Positions 45,335 through 54,552 of a stretch of DNA of 64,000 bases are shown here, piece by piece. Every line of letters begins with the position of its first letter. Within the stretch, counting starts at the first letter, position 1. Both the position numbers and the translations under genes were made by a program. The stretch lies in the NCBI RefSeq assembly GCF_031844685.1, contig NZ_CP134605.1, forward strand, positions 2,079,501 to 2,143,500, read 5' to 3'. This DNA comes from Streptomyces sp. ITFR-21. Lineage in GTDB: Bacteria; Actinomycetota; Actinomycetes; Streptomycetales; Streptomycetaceae. The notes under the pieces are model-generated. The model was given only the letters and a program-made list of their open reading frames with translations. It did not search any database and was not told the DNA's origin.

Positions 45335-45350
45335 ATTGGCATAGACCAAT
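45335..45350. promoter_or_regulatory. DasR-responsive element (dre)
   Basis: ATTGGCATAGACCAAT lies immediately upstream of the hexosaminidase gene. It matches the known dre pattern (A-C/T-TGGTCTAGACCA-G/A-T) at nearly every position and is almost fully palindromic. DasR is the GntR repressor of chitin and N-acetylglucosamine genes in Streptomyces. Confidence 0.88.
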
Positions 45351-45530
45351 TGAGGAAGAAGGATCGGCCCGCCGCGCACACCGGCCGGTCAGCCCCGGGG
45401 TGGCGGCCTCCGGCGGCCCGCCGGTCGCGGAACCACCGGGCCCGCCGACCGCCCGCGAGCCGCCCCGCGCCCGCCGTCCCCGCCGCCCCGGCCCGCCCGC
45501 ACGTACCCGCCCACCCGCCCGGCGGGACCC

Positions 45531-46844
45531 TCAGAGCATCTCGCGGCGCCGCGCCTGGAGCCGCGCCGCCAGCATCAGCGCCGTGGCCCAGCCGACGACC
45601 GCCCAGCCCAGGTGCGCAACGGCCAGCACCGCCCATTCCCAGCGGGGCGTGTGCCCGCGGGCGGTCAGCGCGAGGGTGGTGCCCGCCAGCAGCCCGACCG
45701 CCCCCAGCTGGACCGGGACCAGCCGGCCGTACCGCAGCATCCGTCCCGCCAGCCAGGCGCCGTACCACCAGCGCACCCCGAGCAGCGTCAGCAGCAGCCC
45801 GCCGAGCCCGGCGACCGCGGCCGTCACGGCGGCCCACAGCGGCCAGTCGTGGCCCCGCCAGGCCCGGTCCGCGACCAGTCCGGTGCCGAACAGCACCGGC
45901 AGCGGCAGCAGCGCGCCGACATGGACCGCGCCGATCCGCCACAGCCAGTCGTCGCCGGTCAGCTCGGTGCGGCTGGTGGCCCTGATGCCGCGCAGCCGGG
46001 TCCTGGCGCCGACGCCCGAGCGGCGGGTGCCGGCCCGTACCAGCACGGCGAGCAGCACCGCGGTCGCGGCCAGCACCGCCCCGCCGGCGATCAGCTGCCA
46101 GGTGTCGCCGGTCTCGATCCGGTAGAGCTGCACCGCCCAGAACAGCGCCAGGCCCAGTCCGCCGACCAGCGCGCCGCCGCGCGGCGCGGTCAGCTGCCCC
46201 GGGTCCACCCCCAGCGTCATCGCCCGCTCGACGGCCGACTCGTGCTCGGTGCGGTGCCGCCGGGGCAGCCGCCCGAGCAGTCCGCGGGTCGCCGACAGCG
46301 AGCGGGCCAGCGCCACCTGCGCCTCGGCCTCGTACGGCGCGACCGCCACCGCCCGGCGGGCGGCGACCACCGCGTCCGGGATCCTGCCGAGCCGCCGGTA
46401 GACGTCCGAGAGCAGCACCGACGGCTCCCAGCCGTCGGGGTCGGCGCCACCGGCCCGCAGTGCCACCGTCAGGGCGGCGTGCGCCTCGTCCAGGGACAGC
46501 AGGACCACCCCGGCCAGCACGAAGACGTCGGCCGCCTCGGCGGGCCCGGCGATCGCCAGCGCCCAGTCGACCGACTCGCGGGCGGCCGCTGACCGCCGCT
46601 CCTGGGTCAGCACCCAGGCGCGCAGCAGGTAGCCCGCGCTGCCGTTGCGTTCCACGAAGGCATCGCTGACCAGGGTGTGCGCCTCGGCGAAGCGGCCCTG
46701 GCCGACGAGGGCGTGCACCCGTTCACCGCTGCTGGCGTCGTCCTCGGGCTGCCCGCCGGGCAGGTCCTCGTCGTCGGGCGGGTCGGCCGCGCCGAACGCG
46801 CCGCCGTCAGCCGTTGCCGCCCCTGCCGGACTTGTCCTTGGCAC
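45531..46844 (-). CDS. TPR-repeat membrane protein
   Basis: About 437 residues. TPR-like helices fill residues about 40-210 (GRFAEAHTLVSDAFVERNGS, GRIPDAVVAARRAVAVAPYE), followed by about five to six hydrophobic helices. The C-terminus ends with a cytoplasmic Arg-rich tail (LQARRREML). The start is uncertain: the GTG at 46844 lies inside the DUF3039 gene and lacks a clear ribosome binding site, and an alternative GTG lies at 46856. It is probably expressed with DUF3039 upstream. No catalytic motif is visible. Confidence 0.8.
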   Translation of the reverse strand: MPRTSPAGAATADGGAFGAADPPDDEDLPGGQPEDDASSGERVHALVGQGRFAEAHTLVSDAFVERNGSAGYLLRAWVLTQERRSAAARESVDWALAIAGPAEAADVFVLAGVVLLSLDEAHAALTVALRAGGADPDGWEPSVLLSDVYRRLGRIPDAVVAARRAVAVAPYEAEAQVALARSLSATRGLLGRLPRRHRTEHESAVERAMTLGVDPGQLTAPRGGALVGGLGLALFWAVQLYRIETGDTWQLIAGGAVLAATAVLLAVLVRAGTRRSGVGARTRLRGIRATSRTELTGDDWLWRIGAVHVGALLPLPVLFGTGLVADRAWRGHDWPLWAAVTAAVAGLGGLLLTLLGVRWWYGAWLAGRMLRYGRLVPVQLGAVGLLAGTTLALTARGHTPRWEWAVLAVAHLGWAVVGWATALMLAARLQARRREML

Positions 46845-47106
46845 CGTCGCCGTCACCGAACGACATGCCCTCGTAGATCTCCTTGCACATCGGGCAGACC
46901 GGGTACTTCTTGGGGTCCCGCCCGGGGACCCAGACCTTGCCGCACAGGGCGACGACGGGCGTGCCTTCCAGCGCGCTCGCCATGATCTTGTCCTTCTGGA
47001 CGTAGTGCGCGTAGCGCTCGTGGTCGCCGTCACCGTGGGAGAGCTGCGGAGTCGGCTCGACCAGGGTGCCGGTGCCCGTCCCGCGCTCGGGCTCAAGAGT
47101 GCTCAT
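46807..47106 (-). CDS. DUF3039 family zinc-ribbon protein
   Basis: 99 residues. The middle matches DUF3039: HYVQKDKIMASALEGTPVVA, then LCGKVWVPGRDPKKYPVCPMCKEIYE with two Cys pairs likely to bind zinc (quoted in parts). The C-terminal tail is Gly/Asp-rich. The family is restricted to Actinobacteria and functionally uncharacterised. It overlaps the start of the TPR gene. Confidence 0.9.
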   Translation of the reverse strand: MSTLEPERGTGTGTLVEPTPQLSHGDGDHERYAHYVQKDKIMASALEGTPVVALCGKVWVPGRDPKKYPVCPMCKEIYEGMSFGDGDGAKDKSGRGGNG

Positions 47107-47117
47107 AAGCGTCAAGC

Positions 47118-47696
47118 CTAATTGAGAGTCGGATCGTCGGGATACGTGGCCACCATCGCCAGTTCGCCGCGCTGCCTGCGCAGCACCGAGCGCCACAGCC
47201 GCTCGGGGGCCGGCGCGGACACGTCGCCCGGCTCGGACTCCACCACGTACCAGGCGCCGTCGGCCAGTTCCCGCTCCAGCTGGCCCGGTCCCCAGCCGGA
47301 GTAGCCGGCGAAGATCCGCAGCGAGCCCAGTTCGGCGGCGAGCAGTTCCGGCGGCGCCTCCAGGTCCACCAGGCCGATCGCGCCGTGCACCCGGCGCCAG
47401 CCCAGCAGCGCGGCGTCGCCGTCCGCGCCCGGCTCGCCCGGGACGACGGCCAGGCCCAGCGCGGAGTCCAGCGCGACCGGGCCGCCCTGGAAGACCACCC
47501 GGGGGACGCCGGCCAGCTCGGCCCACGGCTCCAGAACGTCGCCGACCCCCACCAGGGTGGGCCGGTTCAGCACGACGCCGAGCGACCCCTCCCGGTCGTG
47601 GTCGAGCAGGAGCACCACGGCCCGGTCGAAGTTGGGGTCGGCCAGCCGCGGGGTGGCGACCAGCAGCCGCCCGGTGAGCGAGGACACCTCGGTCAT
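47118..47696 (-). CDS. YqgE/AlgH family protein
   Basis: 192 residues. DUF179/YqgE core motifs are clear: LTGRLLVATPRLADPNFDRA, GSLGVVLNRPT, FQGGPV and IFAGYSGWGPGQLERELADG. The family is very widespread, with roles proposed in transcription control. Function is not established in actinomycetes. I chose the ATG at 47696 (MTEVSSL). Another ATG three codons upstream is possible. It is divergent from murA. Confidence 0.92.
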   Translation of the reverse strand: MTEVSSLTGRLLVATPRLADPNFDRAVVLLLDHDREGSLGVVLNRPTLVGVGDVLEPWAELAGVPRVVFQGGPVALDSALGLAVVPGEPGADGDAALLGWRRVHGAIGLVDLEAPPELLAAELGSLRIFAGYSGWGPGQLERELADGAWYVVESEPGDVSAPAPERLWRSVLRRQRGELAMVATYPDDPTLN

Positions 47697-47947
47697 GGTC
47701 AACATGATTCCGTATGGCGGGCGCACGCGTACGCTCAATGGCGGGCCGGTGTCCTCCCGGGGCCCGTCGGACACGGAAAGCCGCCGAAGGCCGCCGCGCC
47801 CGGCGGTTTCCGGCGGCGGCGGGCCGCCAAGGCACCGGATGCCGTCGAGCGCATTACCATTTCTTCTGGTTCTTCTGGCTTCCCCCGCGGCGCCGCGGAA
47901 CCCGCGGGTCGCGCTGCCCATCTGCCCTTCCGACGATCGCGAGATCC

Positions 47948-49297
47948 ATGACCGACATCGCCGACGTACTGCTTGTCCACGGCGGAACCCCCCTTGAAGG
48001 CGAGATCCGGGTCAGAGGCGCGAAGAACCTCGTGCCCAAGGCCATGGTCGCCGCGCTGCTCGGCAGCGGACCCAGCAGACTCCGCAACGTCCCCGAGATC
48101 CGCGACGTACGGGTGGTCCGCGGGTTGCTCCAGCTGTACGGGGTGACGGTGGAGAACGGCGAAGAGCCCGGTGAGCTGGTGCTCGACCCGACCAAGGTCG
48201 AGAGCGCCAACGTCGCCGACATCGACGCGCACGCCGGCTCCTCCCGCATCCCGATCCTCTTCTGCGGCCCGCTGCTGCACCGGCTAGGCCACGCCTTCAT
48301 CCCCGGTCTCGGCGGCTGCGACATCGGCGGCCGGCCGATCGACTTCCACTTCGACGTGCTGCGGAAGTTCGGCGCGACCATCGACAAACGCGCGGACGGC
48401 CAGTACCTGGAGGCCCCGCAGCGGCTGCGCGGCTGCAAGATCCGGCTGCCGTACCCGTCGGTGGGCTCCACCGAGCAGGTGCTGCTGACCGCGGTGCTCG
48501 CCGAGGGCGTCACCGAGCTCACCAACGCGGCGGTCGAGCCGGAGATCGAGGACCTCATCTGCGTCCTGCAGAAGATGGGCGCGATCATCTCCATGGACAC
48601 CGACCGGACCATCCGGATCACCGGGGTGGACCGGCTGGAGGGCTATACGCACCGGGCCGTCCCGGACCGGCTGGAGGCCGCCTCCTGGGCGAGCGCGGCG
48701 CTGGCCACCGGGGGCGACATCTACGTCCGCGGCGCGCAGCAGCGGTCGATGATGACCTTCCTGAACACCTACCGCAGGGTCGGCGGCGCCTTCGAGGTCG
48801 ACGACGCGGGCATCCGCTTCTGGCACCCGGGCGGCCCGCTGAACGCCATCGCGCTGGAGACCGACGTCCACCCGGGCTTCCAGACCGACTGGCAGCAGCC
48901 GCTGGTGGTGGCGCTGACCCAGGCGTCGGGCCTGTCGATCGTGCACGAGACGGTCTACGAGTCCCGGCTCGGCTTCACCTCCGCGCTGAACCAGATGGGC
49001 GCGCACATCCAGCTCTACCGGGAGTGCCTGGGCGGCAGCGCCTGCCGCTTCGGACAGCGCAACTTCCTCCATTCGGCGGTGGTCTCCGGGCCGACCAAGC
49101 TGCAGGGCGCCGACCTGGTCATCCCCGACCTGCGCGGCGGATTCTCGTATCTGATCGCGGCGTTGGCCGCCCAGGGCACCTCGCGGGTGCACGGGATCAG
49201 CCTGATCAACCGCGGCTACGAGAACTTCCCGGCCAAGCTGGGAGGGCTCGGGGCGCGGATCGAACTGCCGGAGCGGGCGGCGGCGACGGCGGCCTGA
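47948..49297 (+). CDS. murA: UDP-N-acetylglucosamine 1-carboxyvinyltransferase
   Basis: 449 residues. MurA transfers enolpyruvate to UDP-GlcNAc, the first committed step of peptidoglycan synthesis. The catalytic and fosfomycin-binding Cys124 lies in LGGCDIGGRPIDFH. RVRGAKNLVPKAMVAAL, with Lys in the AKN motif, and LRGGFSYLIAALAAQGTSRV complete the EPSP-synthase fold. The presence of Cys at position 124, rather than Asp as in mycobacteria, predicts fosfomycin sensitivity of this enzyme. It is convergent with the HU gene. Confidence 0.95.
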   Translation: MTDIADVLLVHGGTPLEGEIRVRGAKNLVPKAMVAALLGSGPSRLRNVPEIRDVRVVRGLLQLYGVTVENGEEPGELVLDPTKVESANVADIDAHAGSSRIPILFCGPLLHRLGHAFIPGLGGCDIGGRPIDFHFDVLRKFGATIDKRADGQYLEAPQRLRGCKIRLPYPSVGSTEQVLLTAVLAEGVTELTNAAVEPEIEDLICVLQKMGAIISMDTDRTIRITGVDRLEGYTHRAVPDRLEAASWASAALATGGDIYVRGAQQRSMMTFLNTYRRVGGAFEVDDAGIRFWHPGGPLNAIALETDVHPGFQTDWQQPLVVALTQASGLSIVHETVYESRLGFTSALNQMGAHIQLYRECLGGSACRFGQRNFLHSAVVSGPTKLQGADLVIPDLRGGFSYLIAALAAQGTSRVHGISLINRGYENFPAKLGGLGARIELPERAAATAA

Positions 49298-49348
49298 CCC
49301 CGGGCCGCGGGACCCCGCGTCCCCGCACGCCCGCGCATACGCCTACGC

Positions 49349-49387
49349 CGAAGGGCGGCTGTCCCCGACCGGGACCGCCGCCCTTCG
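49349..49387. terminator. bidirectional terminator between murA and the HU gene
   Basis: CGAAGGGCGGC (49349-49359) and its complement at 49377-49387, with an inner GTCCC/GGGAC pair in the loop. It sits between two convergent genes, 22 bp before the HU stop. Confidence 0.8.
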
Positions 49388-49409
49388 TGTGTCACGCGCG
49401 CTCGGCGGC

Positions 49410-49691
49410 CTACTTGCCCTTGGCGGATTCCTTCAGCTTGGAGCCCGCGGAGACCTTGACGCTGTAGCCGGCCGGGATGCTGATCGGCTCGCCGGTCTGC
49501 GGGTTGCGGGCGGTGCGGGCGGCACGGTGAGTGCGCTCGAAGGTCAGGAAGCCGGGGATGGTGACCTTCTCGTCGCCCTTGGCGACGATCTCACCGACGG
49601 TCTCGGCGAACGCGGCCAGGACGGCGTCCGCGTCCTTGCGGGTCACCTCGGCGCGGTCGGCCAGCGCGGCCACCAGCTCACTGCGGTTCAT
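49410..49691 (-). CDS. hupA: nucleoid-associated protein HU
   Basis: 93 residues of canonical HU: MNRSELVAALADRAEVTRKD, GFLTFERTHRAARTARNPQT (the DNA-binding beta arm with Arg-Asn-Pro) and a basic end SKLKESAKGK. HU bends and compacts DNA. In Streptomyces this short form (HupA) is the vegetative HU, whereas HupS carries a long Lys-rich tail that is absent here. GGGAG lies nine bases before the ATG. Confidence 0.94.
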   Translation of the reverse strand: MNRSELVAALADRAEVTRKDADAVLAAFAETVGEIVAKGDEKVTIPGFLTFERTHRAARTARNPQTGEPISIPAGYSVKVSAGSKLKESAKGK

Positions 49692-49906
49692 ATCTGTACT
49701 CCCGTGTTCTTTCTAGCCATGGGGGCGCGAGCTCGAAGCTGATGCTGTGTGCCTCACTGCCCAGGTGTGCATCCTGCCCCCACATATGGGGGGAAAGCCA
49801 ATCGCCTGCCCGCGCGAGTCGTGGAAAATGCATGGCCGGGGGCCTGCGGGGGGGTGTGGGGGCGACGCCGCGCCGCCCGGCGGCCGGCCCCGGATTCCGG
49901 CCGGTG

Positions 49907-51355
49907 TCAGGACGCGGCGGTGGCGCTGTCGGCCGCGCCGGCCACCGCCGGGCCCTGCGCCTTGGCCGCGGTCCGCACCGCGTCGGCGACCGCGCCGGCC
50001 ACCTTGTCGTTGAAGACGCTCGGCACGATGTAGTTCGGGTTCAGTTCGTCGTCCCCGACCACGCACGCCAGCGCCCGCGCCGCGGCGAGCATCATCTCGG
50101 TGTTGACCGTGCGGGACTGGGCGTCCAGCAGGCCGCGGAAGACCCCCGGGAAGACCAGGACGTTGTTGATCTGGTTGGGGAAGTCGCTGCGGCCGGTGGC
50201 GACCACCGCGGCGGTCTCCCGGGCCGCTCCCGGGTCCACCTCCGGGTCGGGGTTGGCCAGGGCGAAGACGATCGCCTGGTCGGCCATCCTGGCCACGTCG
50301 GAGCCGTCCAGCACGTCGGGCGCGGACACGCCGATGAAGACGTCGGCGCCGACCACGGCCTCCTTGAGGGTGCCGGTGACGCCCTCGGGGTTGGTGTTCT
50401 CCGCGACCCAGCGCAGCGGCGAGTTGGGGTCGGCGTCGACCAGGTCGTGCCGGTCGGCGTGCACCACGCCGTGGATGTCGGCCACCACCGCGTGCTTGAC
50501 GCCGGCCGCCAGCAGCAGCTTCAAGATGGCCGTACCGGCCGCGCCCGCACCGGACATGACGACCCTCAGGGTGCCGATCTGCTTGCCGACGCAGCGCAGC
50601 GCGTTGGTCAGCGCGGCCAGCACCACGATGGCGGTGCCGTGCTGGTCGTCGTGGAAGACCGGGATGTCCAGGGCCTCGCGCAGCCGCGCCTCGATCTCGA
50701 AGCAGCGCGGCGCGGAGATGTCCTCCAGGTTGATGCCCGCGAAGCCGGGGGCGATGGCCTTCACGATCGCCACGATCTCGTCGGTGTCCTGGGTGTCCAG
50801 GCACAGCGGCCAGGCGTCGATGCCCGCGAACCGCTTGAAGAGGGCCGCCTTGCCCTCCATCACCGGCAGCGCGGCCTTGGGGCCGATGTTGCCCAGGCCC
50901 AGCACCGCCGAGCCGTCGGTGACCACGGCGACCGAGTTGCGCTTGATGGTCAGGCGGCGGGCGTCCTCGGGGTTGGCCGCGATGGCCATGCAGACCCGGG
51001 CGACGCCTGGGGTGTAGATCATGGACAGGTCGTCGCGGTTGCGGATCGGGTGCTTGGACTGCATCTCGATCTTGCCGCCGAGGTGCATCAGGAAGGTACG
51101 GTCGGAGACCTTGCCGATGACGACACCCTCGATGCCGCGCAGTTTGCCGACGATCTGGTCGGCGTGCGCGGTGGAACTGGCCGCGACCGTGACGTCGATC
51201 CGCAGCTTCTCGTGGCCGGAGGCGGTGACGTCGAGGCCGGTGACGGACCCGCCGGACGCCTCCACCGCGGTGGTGAGCTGGCTGACCGCGGTCCCGCTGG
51301 CGGGGACCTCCAGCCGTACCGTGATCGAGTACGAGACACTCGGCGCCGTTGCCAT
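49907..51355 (-). CDS. NAD(P)-dependent malic enzyme with N-terminal ACT domain
   Basis: 482 residues. The N-terminal about 85 residues form an ACT-like regulatory domain ([20 protein letters not shown]). The malic enzyme fold follows: [33 protein letters not shown] (quoted in part), [10 protein letters not shown] and the Rossmann motif [12 protein letters not shown]. The C-terminal [14 protein letters not shown] closes the catalytic core. It converts malate to pyruvate and CO2 and could supply NAD(P)H for lipid or antibiotic synthesis. AAGG precedes the ATG. Confidence 0.93.
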   Translation of the reverse strand: MATAPSVSYSITVRLEVPASGTAVSQLTTAVEASGGSVTGLDVTASGHEKLRIDVTVAASSTAHADQIVGKLRGIEGVVIGKVSDRTFLMHLGGKIEMQSKHPIRNRDDLSMIYTPGVARVCMAIAANPEDARRLTIKRNSVAVVTDGSAVLGLGNIGPKAALPVMEGKAALFKRFAGIDAWPLCLDTQDTDEIVAIVKAIAPGFAGINLEDISAPRCFEIEARLREALDIPVFHDDQHGTAIVVLAALTNALRCVGKQIGTLRVVMSGAGAAGTAILKLLLAAGVKHAVVADIHGVVHADRHDLVDADPNSPLRWVAENTNPEGVTGTLKEAVVGADVFIGVSAPDVLDGSDVARMADQAIVFALANPDPEVDPGAARETAAVVATGRSDFPNQINNVLVFPGVFRGLLDAQSRTVNTEMMLAAARALACVVGDDELNPNYIVPSVFNDKVAGAVADAVRTAAKAQGPAVAGAADSATAAS

Positions 51356-51775
51356 GACGACCTTCTTCCGGTTCCTGCTGGACAGCAATTGGTGGTTCGT
51401 GATGCGGAATGGTGCGGAACGATCGTTGCACCTACCAGCGAGTATGCGTAAACCGGGGACCGATGACGAAAATCGTGTTCCACCATGCGGAAACTGATGG
51501 AGCGGGCGGGAGTCCGCGGGGGAAGAACGGGTGTCCCCCGAAGTGATCGGCGGGATTTCCGCCGGGCGGGAAGAGGTTCGGGGGCAGGGTTTGTTAGCCT
51601 GGTTGGTGACACCGGCCCGATCCAAGCCCCCGGGCCCAACCTTAGGCGCTTCGAGCGCCCACTTGCCGCGAGGCGAGCATGGCGGGCCGGTGTCGCCAGC
51701 GTCCTTCGGGCGCCCCTCCCACGGGAGGGGCGCCCGAAGCGTCTGTACGGGGGTGCGCCGCCACGGGCGGCCGGT
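51356..51775. other. intergenic region between helD-like gene and malic enzyme
   Basis: 420 bp without a supportable gene. It contains the helicase terminator (51704-51739) and must hold the malic enzyme promoter near 51.4 kb. Shadow ORFs only. Confidence 0.5.
51704..51739. terminator. strong terminator downstream of the helicase gene
   Basis: CTTCGGGCGCCCCTCCC (51704-51720) pairs perfectly with 51723-51739. The two-base gap means that the real loop uses the inner pairs. It is 37 bp after the helicase stop. Confidence 0.85.
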
Positions 51776-54031
51776 TCAGTCCTTGCGCAGCAGGTCCGGG
51801 ACGCCGTCGGTGTCCGGCAGGTCCCGCTCCCCCGCCAGGACGGTCAGCCGCTGGGTGGCCCGGGTCAGCGCCACGTACAGCACCCGCAGGCCCGCCGGCG
51901 ACTCCTCGGCGATCTCCGCCGGCGAGACCACGACTGTGGCGTCGTACTCCAGGCCCTTGGCCTCCAGACTGCCCAGCGCGACCACCCGCTCGCCGAGCCC
52001 GGCCAGCCAGGTGCGCGCCTGCGCCCGCCGGTTCATCGCCACGACCACGCCGACCGTGCCGTCCACCTCCGCCAGCAGCCGTTCCGCCGCCGCTCGCACG
52101 TCCGCGGCCAGGTCGTCGCCGGCCACCTCGTAACGCGGCAGGACGCCGGTGGAGCGCACCGCGCGCGGGGACTGGCTGCCCGGCATGGCCAGCGCCAGAA
52201 CGGTCGAGGCGACCTCGGCGATCTCGGCCGGGTTGCGGTAGTTGACGGTGAGGGTGAAGCGGCGGCGCGGGCGGGCGCCGAGCGCCTCGTCGCGGGCGCG
52301 GGCCGCCTCGTCCACGTCCGACCACGAACTCTGCGCCGGGTCGCCGACGATCGTCCAGGTGGCGGTGCGGCCGCGGCGCCCCACCATCCGCCACTGCATC
52401 GGGGTGAGGTCCTGCGCCTCGTCCACGATGACGTGCGCGTACTCGGTACGCTCCCGCGCCAGCCGCTCGGCGCGCTCCCGGCCGCTCTCGCCGCGCTGCG
52501 GCATCAGCTCGTCCAGACCGGTGAGCTGGTCCAGCGGGTCGATCTCGCGTCTCCTGTCCCGCGGCGGCAGCCCGAGCAGCGTCTCCAGCTCGTCCAGCAG
52601 CGCCACGTCGTGGGCGGAGGCGCCGGCCCGGCGCAGCGAGCGGGCCACCCGGCGGACCTCCGGCGGCGACAGCACCCGCCGCGCCCAGCGGGCCAGCCGC
52701 TTCTCGTCGGCGAGCGTGGCCAGCACCCCGCGCGGCTCCAGCACCGGCCACCAGTTGTCGAGGAAGTCCAGGAAGTCCTGCTCGGTGCTGACGTCCTCGT
52801 CGAAGCCCTGCCGCTCCTCGACGGCCAGCTCCCGGTCGTCGGGTCGCCGGCCGGTCTTGCGCCACAGCGCGTCCAGCAGCAGCCGGCGGGCCCGCGGCCG
52901 CAGCAGGTTGACCGGCGCGGTGCCGCCCAGCACCTGCTGCCGTACGGCGTCCAGGTCCTGGGCGTCCAGCTCGACCCGGCGGCCGAAGGCCACCACCCGT
53001 AGCGCGGTCGGCCGCCCGTCGTCGCCGTCCAGACAGCCGCGGGCCGCGTTGCGCAGCACCTTCAGCATCCGCAGCGAGCCCTTGATCCGGGCCACCGCCG
53101 GGTCGTCGTACAGGTCCGCGGTCACCCCGTCCACCAGCGAGCCGACCGCGCGGATCGCGACCTGCCCCTCCTCGCCGAGCGACGGCAGTACGCCCTCGGT
53201 GTACGCCACCAGCAGCGGCGTGGGGCTGACGCACAGGATGCCGCCGGAGTAGCGCCGCCGGTCCTGGTACAGCAGGTACGCCGCCCGGTGCAGCGCGACC
53301 GCGGTCTTGCCGGTGCCGGGCCCGCCGGTCACCTCGGTGACGGAGGCCGCGGGCGCGCGGATCACCAGGTCCTGCTCGGCCTGGATGCTGGAGACGATGT
53401 CCCGCATGGTGTGGGTACGGGCCTGGCCGAGCGCGGCCATCAGCGCGCCGTCGCCCACCACCGGCAGCCCCGTGGTCAGCTCCGGGCGCAGCAGGTCGTC
53501 CTCGACGCCCAGCACCCGGCGGCCCTTGGAGCGGATCACCCGGCGCCGTACCACCCGGCCCGGCGCGACCGGCGTCGAGCGGTAGAAGGGCGCGGCGGCC
53601 GGGGCCCGCCAGTCGATCACCAGCGGGGCGTAGTCGGTGTCGAGCACGCCGATCCGGCCGATGTGCAGGGTCTCGGCGATGTCGGCGGTGGCGTCCTCGC
53701 GGATCGCGTCGTCGGCGGGGTCGACGGAGGTGAACGCGCCGTCCGCGCCCTTCTTGCCGTCCTTGCCGCGCAGCAGGTCGATCCGGCCGAAGAGGAAGTC
53801 CTCGAACTCGCTGTTCAGCCGGTTGAGATGGACGCCGGCGCGGAACACCTGGGCGTCCCGTTCGGCCAGCGCGCCGGGCGTACCGACCTGGCCGCGCTGG
53901 GCGGCGTCGCTCATCAGGAACTCCGCCTCGTGGATCTTCTCCTCGAGACGGCGGTACACCCGGTCCAGGTGCGCCTGCTCGGCGGCGATCTCCTGGTTTC
54001 TGACCCCCGGTGCTGCGGTCTGCGCGGCCAC
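51776..54031 (-). CDS. HelD-like SF1 helicase (RNA polymerase recycling factor family)
   Basis: 751 residues. The N-terminal coiled coil (EQAHLDRVYRRLEEKIHEAE) and the segment with DYAPLVIDWRAPAAAPFYRS are hallmarks of HelD proteins. SF1 motifs are Walker A GGPGTGKTAVALHRAAYLLY, VIVDEAQDLTPMQWRM, a GDPAQS motif and VALTRATQRLTVL. HelD-type proteins bind RNA polymerase, eject nucleic acid and sometimes rifamycins. Whether this is the rifamycin-resistance paralogue (HelR) or a general recycler cannot be told, and I see no rifamycin-associated element upstream. The GTG start has AAGGGGG upstream. Confidence 0.9.
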   Translation of the reverse strand: MAAQTAAPGVRNQEIAAEQAHLDRVYRRLEEKIHEAEFLMSDAAQRGQVGTPGALAERDAQVFRAGVHLNRLNSEFEDFLFGRIDLLRGKDGKKGADGAFTSVDPADDAIREDATADIAETLHIGRIGVLDTDYAPLVIDWRAPAAAPFYRSTPVAPGRVVRRRVIRSKGRRVLGVEDDLLRPELTTGLPVVGDGALMAALGQARTHTMRDIVSSIQAEQDLVIRAPAASVTEVTGGPGTGKTAVALHRAAYLLYQDRRRYSGGILCVSPTPLLVAYTEGVLPSLGEEGQVAIRAVGSLVDGVTADLYDDPAVARIKGSLRMLKVLRNAARGCLDGDDGRPTALRVVAFGRRVELDAQDLDAVRQQVLGGTAPVNLLRPRARRLLLDALWRKTGRRPDDRELAVEERQGFDEDVSTEQDFLDFLDNWWPVLEPRGVLATLADEKRLARWARRVLSPPEVRRVARSLRRAGASAHDVALLDELETLLGLPPRDRRREIDPLDQLTGLDELMPQRGESGRERAERLARERTEYAHVIVDEAQDLTPMQWRMVGRRGRTATWTIVGDPAQSSWSDVDEAARARDEALGARPRRRFTLTVNYRNPAEIAEVASTVLALAMPGSQSPRAVRSTGVLPRYEVAGDDLAADVRAAAERLLAEVDGTVGVVVAMNRRAQARTWLAGLGERVVALGSLEAKGLEYDATVVVSPAEIAEESPAGLRVLYVALTRATQRLTVLAGERDLPDTDGVPDLLRKD

Positions 54032-54552
54032 GCAGGACCCCCTTCTTCGTGCGGTGCCCCGCGACCGTGCGAGGGGCAGCCTGCAACCGTACGCGACCTG
54101 CGGCCTTCTGCCCACCCGGTGGCGCGCACGGGTCAGCCGTGCGGGGGCCTTCCGGGGGACCTCCCGGGGGCGGCGACCGCGGCGAGCGGTCCTTCCCGGG
54201 CCGGCTCCAGCGCCGGGCTCCCGCGCGGGGTCCCGCCGGCCCCGGGCCCGGCTGCGGGCGGGAGCCGGGCCCTGGACCTGTCGTTCGGACCAGCGCGGCG
54301 TCGGGGGACCCGGCACGCGCATCCGCCGCGTTCCCGCCGCTCGACGACACACCACGCCGCCTCCGTCCTCCGCCGCGCGGCTGCGCAGCCGCGGAAACCG
54401 CCGCAGGACGCGGCCCCGACGCGCCGGCCCGCAACCCGACGGAGACGGGCCCGCCCCCCAGCGGCGTACCCCGCCCCACCCCGCGCACGGGCCCGCACAC
54501 CGCGGGGGCGCGGCCGCCCGGCGCCCCCGGCAGCCCCCGCCGCAGCGGGTTT
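54032..54552. other. GC-rich spacer, no gene recognised
   Basis: 521 bp between the helicase start and the end of nnaR. Only Arg/Pro/Ala-rich shadow ORFs. The right-hand part could hold a leftward promoter for the helicase gene. Confidence 0.5.
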
